The notes under the pieces were generated by a model that had not been told where the DNA came from, searched no databases, and saw only the letters and a program-made list of their open reading frames with translations. A DNA stretch of 55,506 nucleotides from Limisphaerales bacterium (GTDB lineage Bacteria > Verrucomicrobiota > Verrucomicrobiia > Limisphaerales > UBA11358): the NCBI GenBank assembly GCA_003161635.1, contig PMOA01000066.1:8164-63669 (forward strand), given 5' to 3'. Made by a program: the position numbers and the translations under genes. Below, piece after piece: positions 28,160-38,266 of the stretch (within the stretch, counting starts at the first letter, position 1; each line of letters begins with the position of its first letter).

Positions 28160-29869
28160 TTACGTGTATTTGACGACTTCCTCGATAGTAGTATCACCTT
28201 CAAAGATGCTGCGCAAGCCGTCCTCGCGCAGCGGCACCATGCCCAGCTCGATCGCCTTTTGCCGCAACACGATCGTCGGCGCGCGCTCGTTGATCAACCC
28301 CCGGATCACCTCGCTGATGATGAGCAGTTCAAAAATGCCTTTCCGCCCCTTGTAGCCGGTGTCGTTGCACACCGAGCAGCCGCGGCCGTAATGAAAGACC
28401 TTGTCGCCCAAATCGTGCGCCGAAAGATTCAACAGGGACAGTTGATCCTCCGTCGGCTCGAACGGCGTCCGGCAATTCTTGCAAATGGTCCGCACCAGCC
28501 GCTGCGCCAGCACGGCCATCAGCGTCGAAGAAATCAAAAACGGCTCAACGCCCATGTCAATCAGGCGCGTCACCGCGCCCGTCGCGTCATTGGTGTGGAG
28601 CGTGCTCAGGACCAGGTGGCCGGTCAGCGACGCCTGAATGGAAATTTGCGCGGTTTCCAAATCGCGCATTTCACCCACCATGATGATGTCCGGGTCCTGG
28701 CGCAAAAACGACCGCAGCGCCTTGCCAAAGGTCATCCCCACCGCCTCGTTGATGGCGACCTGCATGATGCCTTCGATGTCGTATTCGACCGGGTCCTCGG
28801 CGGTGAGCAATTTGGAATCAATCGTATTGACCCGCCGCATTGCGGAATAAAGCGTCGTCGTTTTGCCCGAGCCGGTGGGCCCCGTCACGATCAGAATGCC
28901 ATTGGGCCGCTGAACCGCTTCGGCCATATAATCATGCAGGTATTTGGGAAACCCCAGCGTGTCGAGGTCGAGATTGACCGAAGCGCGGTCGAGCACGCGC
29001 AACACGACGGATTCGCCGAACAGCGTCGGCAGCGTGGACACGCGGAGGTCAACCTGGCGGTTGGCCACGGTATAACTGATGCGACCGTCCTGCGGCAGCC
29101 GCCGCTCGGAAATGTTCAGGTTCGACATGACTTTCAGGCGCGAAATCACCGGCAAGGCCAGGTGCTTCGGCGGCGGCGCCATTTCATAAAGCGCGCCGTC
29201 CACGCGGTAACGGATGCGAAATTCGGTTTCAAACGGTTCGAAATGAATGTCGCTCGCGCGGTCCTGGATGGCCTGAAACAAAACCAGGTTCACGAACTTC
29301 ACGATGGGCGCCTCGTTGGCCAGACTCTCGACCAGTCTCACATCATCCGACGCATCCGCTTCGCTGACTTCGCGCTCTATTTCCTTGTCGGAACCGAGTT
29401 CCTTGAGGATTTTCGAAAAATCCTCGGTTTCCTCCTGGCCGTAATAACGGTCAACCGCTTTTTCAATTTCGGCGGGATCGGCCACCACCACTTGCACGTC
29501 GCGTTTGCTGGCAAAACCGATTTCATCCGCGTGCGCCGGATCGAGCGGATCGGCCAGCGCGACCTGCAACATCCCATTGTTCAACGCCACCGGCATGCAA
29601 TGATACATCCGCGCGACATTGGCTGGAATCGTTTTCAAAAGGTCGGGCGAAAATTCACGGTCGCGCAGCGAAACGACCTCCGTGCCCAGATTGCTGGCCA
29701 TCGCATGCAGGATGTCGGCGAGCTTCATGATCCCGAAATCCTGCAGGAGCTGGAACACCGGCGCGCCGCTGCGCTTGAGTTCGGTGGCGACTTCCTCGTA
29801 TTGCAGGTCGTCGATCAGCCCCTGTTCTTTGACGAGGGACAGCAACGGGTTTGAAATCTCTTCCGCCAT
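28160..29869 (-). CDS. GspE/PilB family traffic ATPase
   Basis: [65 protein letters not shown]; four-Cys CKNC...CSVC. Confidence 0.93.
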   Translation of the reverse strand: MAEEISNPLLSLVKEQGLIDDLQYEEVATELKRSGAPVFQLLQDFGIMKLADILHAMASNLGTEVVSLRDREFSPDLLKTIPANVARMYHCMPVALNNGMLQVALADPLDPAHADEIGFASKRDVQVVVADPAEIEKAVDRYYGQEETEDFSKILKELGSDKEIEREVSEADASDDVRLVESLANEAPIVKFVNLVLFQAIQDRASDIHFEPFETEFRIRYRVDGALYEMAPPPKHLALPVISRLKVMSNLNISERRLPQDGRISYTVANRQVDLRVSTLPTLFGESVVLRVLDRASVNLDLDTLGFPKYLHDYMAEAVQRPNGILIVTGPTGSGKTTTLYSAMRRVNTIDSKLLTAEDPVEYDIEGIMQVAINEAVGMTFGKALRSFLRQDPDIIMVGEMRDLETAQISIQASLTGHLVLSTLHTNDATGAVTRLIDMGVEPFLISSTLMAVLAQRLVRTICKNCRTPFEPTEDQLSLLNLSAHDLGDKVFHYGRGCSVCNDTGYKGRKGIFELLIISEVIRGLINERAPTIVLRQKAIELGMVPLREDGLRSIFEGDTTIEEVVKYT

Positions 29870-29878
29870 GTTATAAAA

Positions 29879-30973
29879 TCATCTTTTGGTCCCGGCCTGG
29901 GCCAGTTCCAATTCCTGCAATTTCTGCAGCACCGTCGTCGGGTCTTGCGCCTTGGTGATCACTTCTTCGCGCGCAATCATGCCCTGCTGGTATTTGTCGA
30001 TCAGAAAACTGTCGAGTGTCACCATGCCGAATTTCGCGCCGGTTTGAATGTCCGAATTGAGGCGGAACGTTTTGTTGTCGCGAATCAACGCGGCAATGGA
30101 CGGGGTGTTGACCATGATTTCAAAGACCGCCACGCGGCCCGGCTTGTCAATGCGCGGAATCAGCAGTTGCGAAATCACGGCTTGCAGCACGGTGGAAAGC
30201 TGGATGCGAATTTGCTCCTGCTGATTGTTCGGAAAGGCGTTGACAATACGGTCAACTGTCTTGGCCGCGCCCGTCGTGTGCAGCGTGCCGAAGACCAGGT
30301 GACCCGTTTCCGCCGCGGTGATCGCCGCGTCAATCGTTTCCAGGTCGCGCATTTCACCCACGAGAACCACGTCCGGATCCATGCGCAGCGCGCGGCGCAA
30401 TCCTTCGGCAAAATTCGGCACATCCACGCCGATTTCGCGCTGCGTGACCAGCGCTTTTTTGTGTTTGTGGTAATACTCAATCGGGTCTTCGATGGTGATG
30501 ATGTGCGCCTCTTCGCGTTCCTCGTTGATGATGTTGATCATCGAAGCGAGCGTGGTCGTCTTGCCGCAACCGGTGGGTCCCGTTACCAGCACCAAACCGC
30601 GCGGTTTATAGAGCAGTTCCTTGGCGCTCGGCGGAATGCCGATTTCCTCCATCGTCAGCATTTTGGTCGGAATCTGCCGGAGCACGATGCCGAAGTTGCC
30701 TTTCTCCTTGAACACGCTCACGCGAAACCGCGCCGCGTCGCCAAAGGCAAAACCGAAGTCCGCCCCGCCGCGTTCGCGCACGCTTTGAATGTGCTCCTCC
30801 GACGTGATGCTGCGCATCAACTCCTCGGAATCCTCCGGTTTGATCACCGGGCCTTCAACGCGGTGCAAAATGCCATGCACGCGAATGGTCGGCGGCGCGC
30901 CCACGCGAATATGCAGGTCGGACGCTCCTTCGGCCACGACCAACTGCAACAAATCAGACATCGAGTATGACAT
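29879..30973 (-). CDS. pilT: Twitching motility ATPase PilT
   Basis: [118 protein letters not shown]. Confidence 0.93.
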   Translation of the reverse strand: MSYSMSDLLQLVVAEGASDLHIRVGAPPTIRVHGILHRVEGPVIKPEDSEELMRSITSEEHIQSVRERGGADFGFAFGDAARFRVSVFKEKGNFGIVLRQIPTKMLTMEEIGIPPSAKELLYKPRGLVLVTGPTGCGKTTTLASMINIINEEREEAHIITIEDPIEYYHKHKKALVTQREIGVDVPNFAEGLRRALRMDPDVVLVGEMRDLETIDAAITAAETGHLVFGTLHTTGAAKTVDRIVNAFPNNQQEQIRIQLSTVLQAVISQLLIPRIDKPGRVAVFEIMVNTPSIAALIRDNKTFRLNSDIQTGAKFGMVTLDSFLIDKYQQGMIAREEVITKAQDPTTVLQKLQELELAQAGTKR

Positions 30974-30981
30974 AAAAATTC

Positions 30982-31070
30982 AAATGCAGATTGCAGAATG
31001 CAGAATGAAGAAACTTGCTCCACCGGTTGCATCTGGTTTTAATTCTTCATTCTTCATTTTTCATTCTTCC
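30982..31070. repeat. Two facing period-7 arrays between pilT and the upstream ATPase gene
   Basis: aaatgca gattgca gaatgca gaatgaa (30982-31009) and ttcttca ttcttca tttttca ttcttcc (31043-31070), partly complementary. Confidence 0.8.
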
Positions 31071-31076
31071 TTTCCA

Positions 31077-32792
31077 TTATGACTCATCGCCGAGCGTCGA
31101 GCGGATGACCTCCTCAGCCGTCGTGAGCCCGGCGAGCACCTTGCGAATGCCGTCCTCGCGCAGGGTGCGCATGCCCATTTCGCGGGCGCGCGCGCGCAAA
31201 ACCGAGGCGGTCGCCTTGTCGTAAATCAACTTCCGCGTTTCATCGTCAATGACGAATATTTCAAAGATGCCAAAGCGGCTGCGGTAACCCGTGTTCGAGC
31301 AATCGTTGCAGCCGCGGCCCTTCCGGAGCGTGTCGCTCTGCACCTGGTCCGGGGTCAGGTTCAAGGCGCGCATTTCCGCGTCCGTGGGCTGATACGGCTG
31401 CGCGCACTTTTTGCAGATTCTGCGCACCAGCCGCTGCGCCATGAGGCAGCGCGTGGAAGACGCGACCAGGAAGGGCTTCACGCCAATGTCCATGAGACGC
31501 GTGACGGCGCTCGGCGCGTCATTCGTGTGCAGCGTGGAGAAAACCAGATGACCGGTAAGCGACGCGTTGATGGCGATGGTCGCGGTTTCCAGGTCGCGAA
31601 TTTCACCGATCATCACCACGTTCGGCGCCTGGCGCAGGATCGAACGCAGGGCCATGGCGAACGTCAGCCCGACGGCCTCGCTCACCTGCACCTGGTTGAT
31701 GCCGGCCAGAATGTATTCCACCGGGTCTTCCACCGTGATGATCTTCCGGTCGGGCCGGTTGATGAAGTGCAGGCAGGAATACAGCGTCGTCGTCTTGCCG
31801 GAACCGGTCGGCCCGGTCACCAGCAGGATCCCGTCCGGCAAACCGATGATCCGCTCGAACGTCTGCTGGTCGTCCGTGAAAAACCCGAGTTCCGGCAGCC
31901 CCAGCTTCAACCCTTCCTTGTCCAAAATACGCATCACGATGCTTTCGCCATGATACGTCGGCAGGCAGGACACGCGGAGATCAATCAACTTGGTGCCCAC
32001 CTTCGACTGGATGCGTCCGTCCTGCGGGATGCGGTGCTCGGAGATGGACATGTTCGACTGGATTTTCAGCCGGGTGATGATGGACGCCTGCAACCGCTTC
32101 GGCGGCGCCTTCATCTCCTGCATGACACCGTCAATGCGGTAACGCAAACGAAACCGCTTGGCCAGCGGCTCCAGATGAATGTCCGACGCCCGCACCTTGA
32201 AGGCGTCCACGATGATCTGGTTCACCAGGCGGATCAGCGGCGCGTCCGCGTCCACCGCCCCACCGTCATCCGAGCCGGGCAGGCTGGCTTCAACGTTATC
32301 CTCCGTGAGTTCCTGGATGACGTCCTTGAAGCGGCTGTCCTCGGCAATGCCTTTTTTTTCTCCGCCGTAATATTTGTTGAGCGCGGCCTCGATGTCCTGC
32401 TCCGACGCCACGCGCAGCTCGATTTCCGCGTTGAGCAAATGCGTCAGCGTGTCAATGGTGTTCAGGTCGGACGGGTCGGCAATGGCAACGGCGACCTTGC
32501 CCTCGGTTTTGAAGACGGGAACGACGCGGTATTTTTTGGCGATGTGGCGCGGAATGATGGCGATGACGTCGTCGGGAATCTGTATTTCGGCCAGTTGAAC
32601 CACTTCCGCGCCGAATTGCGCGGCCTTGGCCTGGGTCACGTCCGCCGGCCGGATGAGCTTGTTGGCCAGCATCAAATCCACCACGCCCACGCCCGAAGCC
32701 TTGGCCTCCGCGCGCGCCTTGGCGACCTGCTCGGCGTTCACCAAGCCAAGGTCCACCAACGAATCCACCAGATAATCGTCTTGTTCTGCCAC
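31077..32792 (-). CDS. GspE/PilB family traffic ATPase
   Basis: [80 protein letters not shown]. Confidence 0.93.
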   Translation of the reverse strand: MAEQDDYLVDSLVDLGLVNAEQVAKARAEAKASGVGVVDLMLANKLIRPADVTQAKAAQFGAEVVQLAEIQIPDDVIAIIPRHIAKKYRVVPVFKTEGKVAVAIADPSDLNTIDTLTHLLNAEIELRVASEQDIEAALNKYYGGEKKGIAEDSRFKDVIQELTEDNVEASLPGSDDGGAVDADAPLIRLVNQIIVDAFKVRASDIHLEPLAKRFRLRYRIDGVMQEMKAPPKRLQASIITRLKIQSNMSISEHRIPQDGRIQSKVGTKLIDLRVSCLPTYHGESIVMRILDKEGLKLGLPELGFFTDDQQTFERIIGLPDGILLVTGPTGSGKTTTLYSCLHFINRPDRKIITVEDPVEYILAGINQVQVSEAVGLTFAMALRSILRQAPNVVMIGEIRDLETATIAINASLTGHLVFSTLHTNDAPSAVTRLMDIGVKPFLVASSTRCLMAQRLVRRICKKCAQPYQPTDAEMRALNLTPDQVQSDTLRKGRGCNDCSNTGYRSRFGIFEIFVIDDETRKLIYDKATASVLRARAREMGMRTLREDGIRKVLAGLTTAEEVIRSTLGDES

Positions 32793-32905
32793 GATGCTTT
32801 TGCATCACACGATATCACAACGTCCCGTGAAATGCGCGGAGAAGTTACCCGTCTAAAACCCCCAATGTCAATGCGGACTGACGATTCCCTGTCTGAATTT
32901 TAGTT

Positions 32906-34969
32906 TTGCTCCACCATTTGGGATTGTCATTTCGAGTTGCATTGACTAGCTCTGTGATTGTGAAAGCCGAATTTCCCCGCAACTGTCTTTTTGTCGCCAC
33001 ATTTTTCATCATTGCCAGTTCGAATTTGTCCGCTGCCATTCTCGCGTCGCGCGATTATCCCGTCAAGCCCGTGCCTTTCACCGGCGTTCATCTGGACGAC
33101 GTTTTCTGGGCGCCGCGCCTCGAGACCAACCGCGCCGTCACCATCCCCTATGCCTTTGGACAGTGCCAGGCGTCCGGGCGCATGGACAATTTCGACCGCG
33201 CCGCCGCCGTGTTGCGCGGCGAAAATATTGAAAACCGCAAACCGCCGGGATTTCCGTTCGACGACACCGACCCTTACAAGGTCCTCGAAGGCGCCTCCTA
33301 CGCGCTGGCGGTCCAGCCGGACCCGAAAATGTCGGCCTACCTGGACTCGCTCATCGCCCGGTTCGCCGCCGCGCAGGAACCGGACGGCTATCTTTACACC
33401 ACCCGCACCATTGACCCGCAGCATCCGCATCAGTGGGCCGGCACGAACCGATGGGTGAACGACCCGCAACTGAGCCACGAACTTTACAACGCGGGCCACT
33501 TGTTCGAAGCCGCCGCCGCGCACTGCCAGGCCACCGGCGAAACCAACCTGCTCAACGTCGCCACCAGGGAAGCCGATTTGTTGTGCAAAACCTTCGGTCC
33601 CGGGACCAACCAATTGCATCTCTGGCCCGGCCACGAAATCGTCGAAATGGGTCTCGTCAAACTCTACCGCGTCACCGGCAACCAGCGCTACCTCGACCTC
33701 GCCAGATACTTCATTGATGTCCGCGGCAGCCGCCCGGGTGGCGACGACTACCACCAATCCCGCATCAAACCCGTGGACCAGACCGAAGCCATCGGCCACG
33801 CCGTGCGCGCCGGTTATCTCTACAGCGGCATGGCCGACGTCGCGGCATTGACCGGCGACGAACGCTACGTTCACGCCATTGACACGATCTGGGAAAACGC
33901 CGTCGGCAAAAAACTTTACCTCACCGGCGGCATCGGCGCACGGGCGGCGGGTGAAGCCTTCGGCGATAATTATGAACTGCCCAACCTCACCGCTTACAAC
34001 GAAACCTGCGCCGCCGTGGCCAATGATTTTTGGAACCTGCGCCTGTTCCTGCTCCACGGCGACGCCAAATACGTGGACGTGATGGAACGCACGCTTTATA
34101 ACGGGCTGCTCTCCGGCGTCTCCCTCGACGGCACCAAATTCTTTTATCCCAACCCGCTCGAATCCGACGGCTCGCACCAGCGCAGCCCCTGGTTCGGCTG
34201 CGCCTGCTGCCCGGGCAACCTCACCCGCTTCCTGCCGTCCGTGCCCGGCTGCGTTTACGCGCAATCGGGCCACACGCTTTACGTCAATCTCTACGCCGGC
34301 GGCACCGCCAACATCAAACTGGACAACGGTCGCACGATCAAAATCACGCAGGCGACGCGGTATCCGTGGGACGGCGCGGTCAGGATGACCATCGTCCCGG
34401 ACAAAAAAGCGAAGTTCACCGTCAACGTGCGCATCCCCGGCTGGGCGCGCAATGAACCGGTGCCCGGCGATCTCTACAAATTTCTGGATGCGGTGAAGGA
34501 GCCGGTGACTCTCAAAATCAACGGCCAGGAAGTGCCGATCAAGCTCAACCAGGGTTACCTGAGCCTGAACCGTTCGTGGAAATCCGGCGACGTGATCGAA
34601 CTCAATCTGCCGATGCCCGTGCGCCGCGTCGTGGCCAACGCAAACATTCAGGCGGACCGTGGCCGCGTGGCATTGCAGCGCGGCCCGATTGTTTATTGCG
34701 CCGAATGGCCCGACAATCCAAACGGCAAAGTTCGCAACCTGCTGTTGCCCGACGACCAGCCGCTCACCGCCGGGTTCGAGCCGGCGTTGCTCAACGGCGT
34801 CGAAACCATCAACGGCAGGGCATTCGCCGTTTCCAAAAACGCGGACGGTCAGTTCATGAAAACGGAGCAGAACTTCAAGGCCATCCCTTATTACGCCTGG
34901 GCCAATCGCGGGCGCGGTGAAATGGCCGTCTGGATCGCCAACTCGGAGAGCACCGTCCGCGCTCCGTGA
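32906..34969 (+). CDS. GH127-type beta-L-arabinofuranosidase (start uncertain)
   Basis: FTGVHLDDVFWAPRLETNR...ETCAAVANDFWNLRLFLLHGDAKYVDVMERTLYNGLLSGVSLDG...FGCACCPGN. Confidence 0.87.
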   Translation: MLHHLGLSFRVALTSSVIVKAEFPRNCLFVATFFIIASSNLSAAILASRDYPVKPVPFTGVHLDDVFWAPRLETNRAVTIPYAFGQCQASGRMDNFDRAAAVLRGENIENRKPPGFPFDDTDPYKVLEGASYALAVQPDPKMSAYLDSLIARFAAAQEPDGYLYTTRTIDPQHPHQWAGTNRWVNDPQLSHELYNAGHLFEAAAAHCQATGETNLLNVATREADLLCKTFGPGTNQLHLWPGHEIVEMGLVKLYRVTGNQRYLDLARYFIDVRGSRPGGDDYHQSRIKPVDQTEAIGHAVRAGYLYSGMADVAALTGDERYVHAIDTIWENAVGKKLYLTGGIGARAAGEAFGDNYELPNLTAYNETCAAVANDFWNLRLFLLHGDAKYVDVMERTLYNGLLSGVSLDGTKFFYPNPLESDGSHQRSPWFGCACCPGNLTRFLPSVPGCVYAQSGHTLYVNLYAGGTANIKLDNGRTIKITQATRYPWDGAVRMTIVPDKKAKFTVNVRIPGWARNEPVPGDLYKFLDAVKEPVTLKINGQEVPIKLNQGYLSLNRSWKSGDVIELNLPMPVRRVVANANIQADRGRVALQRGPIVYCAEWPDNPNGKVRNLLLPDDQPLTAGFEPALLNGVETINGRAFAVSKNADGQFMKTEQNFKAIPYYAWANRGRGEMAVWIANSESTVRAP

Positions 34970-35208
34970 TGAAGCACGAAAAGCAGTCCCGAGACCTCGG
35001 GACCGCAGTTCAAAATGCAAGCGGACAACGAAACTCGCGCCAGTGTCCTGGCGTGCGCCAGTCCTTCCGCCTTCGCGGCGCGTCATGGCGCCGCTCCGGC
35101 GCGACGGCGGCTGGCGCTTTTGGAATCTAGCGGAATCCAGCACGCCATTAATTTTGACGACAGATTTTGGCGTTGCCTTTGTGGATTCGATTCTTAACTT
35201 GTACGGTT

Positions 35209-38118
35209 ATGAACTCTACCACGTTTTTTCGCCGTTTTTTTATCGCCACCTTGTTTGCCAGTCTGACGGCCGGCCTTTTCGCCGCCGACACCCGTTCGCC
35301 GCGCGAACAGTTGCTGCTCGACAGCGGCTGGAAATTTCATCTCGGCAACGAGTGGGGCTTCGCCCAAAACCGCGCCAAGGCCGGCACCGGCAGCGGCCCG
35401 GCCAGCCGGTCCTTCAGCGACGCAAGCTGGCGCACTGTGAACCTGCCGCACGATTGGGCGGTCGAACTGCCGTTTAACCAGGGCGCCGATGCCGGGCATG
35501 GATTCAAACCGGTCGGACCGGGCTTCGCAGCCAATAACGTCGCCTGGTATCGTCGCACCTTTGAATTGCCAAATGAAGACGCCGGCAAACGCCTCTGGCT
35601 GGAATTCGACGGCGTGTTCCGCAACTGCGAAGTTTTTGTGAACGGCTGGTTCGTCGGCCGTCATGAAAGCGGTTACAGCAGCTTCCGTTACGACATCACC
35701 GACATGGCCAATCCCGGCGGCAAAAACATTGTCGCCGTGAAAGTGGACGCCTCGCAATTCGAAGGCTGGTTTTATGAAGGCGCGGGAATTTACCGTCACG
35801 TCTGGCTGGTGAAAACCGCGCCGCTGGCCATCGCGCCGGATGGAATTTTCGTTTACAGCCGGTTCAAAAACAATGTTCCGAAAGGTGACACGGAAATTCA
35901 TATTCAAACAACCGTTCTGAACAAACTTGCAAACAGAGCCATTGCGACTGTTGTTGCCGAGGTCATTGGGCCGGATGGAAAAATTATTGGAAGCGTACAA
36001 AGCCAGGATGGCGTAGGCCCTGACGCGCAGTCCGAGTTTGAACAAACCATTTCAGTTTCAAAGCCAGTGCTTTGGTCACCAGAAACGCCCAAACTTTACA
36101 AAGTCGTCGTCAAAGTTTTCGGTGCCGATTCGACTGACCATTCTGCGAATCCGAAAGAGACAGTTGATTTGAAAGAAACCGAGTTCGGCATCCGCACCGT
36201 GGCGTTTGACAAGGACAAGGGATTTTTGCTGAACGGCAAGCCCTACGTTTTGAAAGGCACGTGCAATCACCAGGACCACGCCGGCGTTGGCGCGGCGTTG
36301 CCGGACGGCTTGCAGTATTTCCGCATCGCGAAGCTAAAGGAAATGGGCGACAACGCGTATCGCACGTCGCACAACCCGCCCACGCCGGAGTTGCTCGATG
36401 CGTGCGACCGCCTCGGCCTGCTGGTCATGGACGAAAACCGGCTGCTCGGCAGTGACGAGGAAAATCTGCGGCGCTGGAAAGGCCAGATCCAGCGCGACCG
36501 GAATCATCCGAGCGTGGTCATCTGGTCCCTGGCCAACGAGGAATTCCGCGTGCAAGGCACGCCCGCCGGCAGACAGGTCGCCCTGACCATGCAAAATTTT
36601 GTCAAGCAACTCGATCCGACGCGGCCCGTGACGTACAACGCACCGGTCGGCAACGAGTTTCCCGGCATCAACTCCATCATCGAGGTCCGCGGCTGGAGTT
36701 ACCACATCGGCACGAGCAACATGGACGCCTATCATGCGGCGCATCCAAATCAGCCGAACGTCGGCAGTGAACAAGGCAGCACCGTCAGCACGCGGGGCAT
36801 TTACGGGAACGACAAAATCCGCGGCTACGTGAGCGCCTACGACACCAATGCGCCGGATTGGGCGAACCGGGCCGAGGCGTGGTGGAGTTTCTTCGCCGTG
36901 CGACCGTGGCTTTCCGGCGGTTTCATCTGGACGGGCTTTGATTATCGCGGCGAACCGACACCGTATGGCTGGCCGTGCATCAATTCGCATTTCGGCGTCA
37001 TGGACACGTGCGGTTTCCCGAAGGACAACTTTTATTACTATCAATCGTGGTGGACGGACAAACCCGTTTTGCACCTGCTGCCGCATTGGAACTGGCCGGG
37101 CAAGGAAGGCGTGGAAATCGAGGTGCGCGCCCTGAGCAATTGCGAAGAGGTCGAGTTGTTCCTCAACGGCCAGAGCCTCGGCCGGAAAACGATGGAAAGA
37201 AATTCACACCTGACCTGGATGGTGAAATACGCACCCGGCACGTTGAGCGCAAAAGGTTACAACGGCGGCAAGGCCATTGCCGAAACGAAAGTCGAAACGA
37301 CCGGCGAACCCGCCGCCGTCCAGCTCAGGCCCGACCGCGCCACCCTCAACGCCGACGGCGAGGACGTGAGTGTGTTCACGGTTTCCGCGACCGATGCACA
37401 AGGCCGCGTCGTGCCGGCGGCAGCGAATTCGATTCATTTTGAATTGAGCGGCCCCGGAAAAATTCTGGGCGTGGGCAACGGCGACCCGAGTTGTCACGAA
37501 CCGGATGTTTTTCTCCCGCAATTTTCAGTGCGATCGGTCCCTTTGAACGACGGCTGGCGTTGGAAAAAATTGCCGAATGTTTACGATCCGAAGCTCGCCG
37601 AATTTAAAACGAATTTTGACGATTCGGCCTGGGAGACGGCGAATCCGCAATCTGACAGCGGCCCGCTGGGAGAGCGTGACCAGGCGGTTTTCCGCGTAAA
37701 AATCCAGGTGACCGGACAGGACCTCGCCGCCCGGGCGGTGGAGTTGCGCTGCGGCATGATTGACGAGGACGGCTGGGTTTATGTGAACGGCAAGCAGATC
37801 GGCGAATCGCACGACTGGCAGGTGCCCGCCGTCTTTGATTTGAAGCCGTTCCTGCATCCGGGCGAAAACACCATTGCTGTGGCGGTGGCGAACTGGGGCG
37901 AACAGGGCGGACTCAACAAGGGCGTGCTGCTGGAATTTCAGGAAAAATCCGTCGCGCCCGAATGGCAGCGCAGCGTGTTCAACGGCCTCGCTCAAATCAT
38001 TATCCAATCCACCAGGGAACCCGGCGAAATCAAGCTGACCGCCAGTGCGGAAGGTTTGTCGTCGGCCACCGTGTCCGTGTCATCGCAACCCTGCACGTCC
38101 CGGCCGGCGGCGCCTTAA
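35209..38118 (+). CDS. GH2 beta-galactosidase-like
   Basis: From ATG 35209 with signal peptide; FEGWFYEGAGIYRHVWLVKTAPLAIAPDGI, RTSHNPPTPELLDACDRLGLLVMDENR, HPSVVIWSLANEEF. Confidence 0.92.
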   Translation: MNSTTFFRRFFIATLFASLTAGLFAADTRSPREQLLLDSGWKFHLGNEWGFAQNRAKAGTGSGPASRSFSDASWRTVNLPHDWAVELPFNQGADAGHGFKPVGPGFAANNVAWYRRTFELPNEDAGKRLWLEFDGVFRNCEVFVNGWFVGRHESGYSSFRYDITDMANPGGKNIVAVKVDASQFEGWFYEGAGIYRHVWLVKTAPLAIAPDGIFVYSRFKNNVPKGDTEIHIQTTVLNKLANRAIATVVAEVIGPDGKIIGSVQSQDGVGPDAQSEFEQTISVSKPVLWSPETPKLYKVVVKVFGADSTDHSANPKETVDLKETEFGIRTVAFDKDKGFLLNGKPYVLKGTCNHQDHAGVGAALPDGLQYFRIAKLKEMGDNAYRTSHNPPTPELLDACDRLGLLVMDENRLLGSDEENLRRWKGQIQRDRNHPSVVIWSLANEEFRVQGTPAGRQVALTMQNFVKQLDPTRPVTYNAPVGNEFPGINSIIEVRGWSYHIGTSNMDAYHAAHPNQPNVGSEQGSTVSTRGIYGNDKIRGYVSAYDTNAPDWANRAEAWWSFFAVRPWLSGGFIWTGFDYRGEPTPYGWPCINSHFGVMDTCGFPKDNFYYYQSWWTDKPVLHLLPHWNWPGKEGVEIEVRALSNCEEVELFLNGQSLGRKTMERNSHLTWMVKYAPGTLSAKGYNGGKAIAETKVETTGEPAAVQLRPDRATLNADGEDVSVFTVSATDAQGRVVPAAANSIHFELSGPGKILGVGNGDPSCHEPDVFLPQFSVRSVPLNDGWRWKKLPNVYDPKLAEFKTNFDDSAWETANPQSDSGPLGERDQAVFRVKIQVTGQDLAARAVELRCGMIDEDGWVYVNGKQIGESHDWQVPAVFDLKPFLHPGENTIAVAVANWGEQGGLNKGVLLEFQEKSVAPEWQRSVFNGLAQIIIQSTREPGEIKLTASAEGLSSATVSVSSQPCTSRPAAP

Positions 38119-38161
38119 AAACCGGATACGGAAGACACATAAAAATTCCCCTGATTGGACA

Positions 38162-38197
38162 TACAAAACTTTGTCCCACGTGGGACAAAGTTTTGTA
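38162..38197. repeat. 36-bp perfect palindrome between GH2 and GH3
   Basis: tacaaaactttgtcccacgtgggacaaagttttgta. Confidence 0.9.
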
Positions 38198-38266
38198 ATG
38201 GCTGACACACCATCGTATGACAAAAACATGTTGGCGCGCATCATTCCTGCCGTATAATTTGGGCTC

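Noticed and set aside
32927-35143. 738-aa minus-strand ORF opposite GH127
   Set aside because: Shadow of a GC-rich CDS; GH127 frame has clear motifs.
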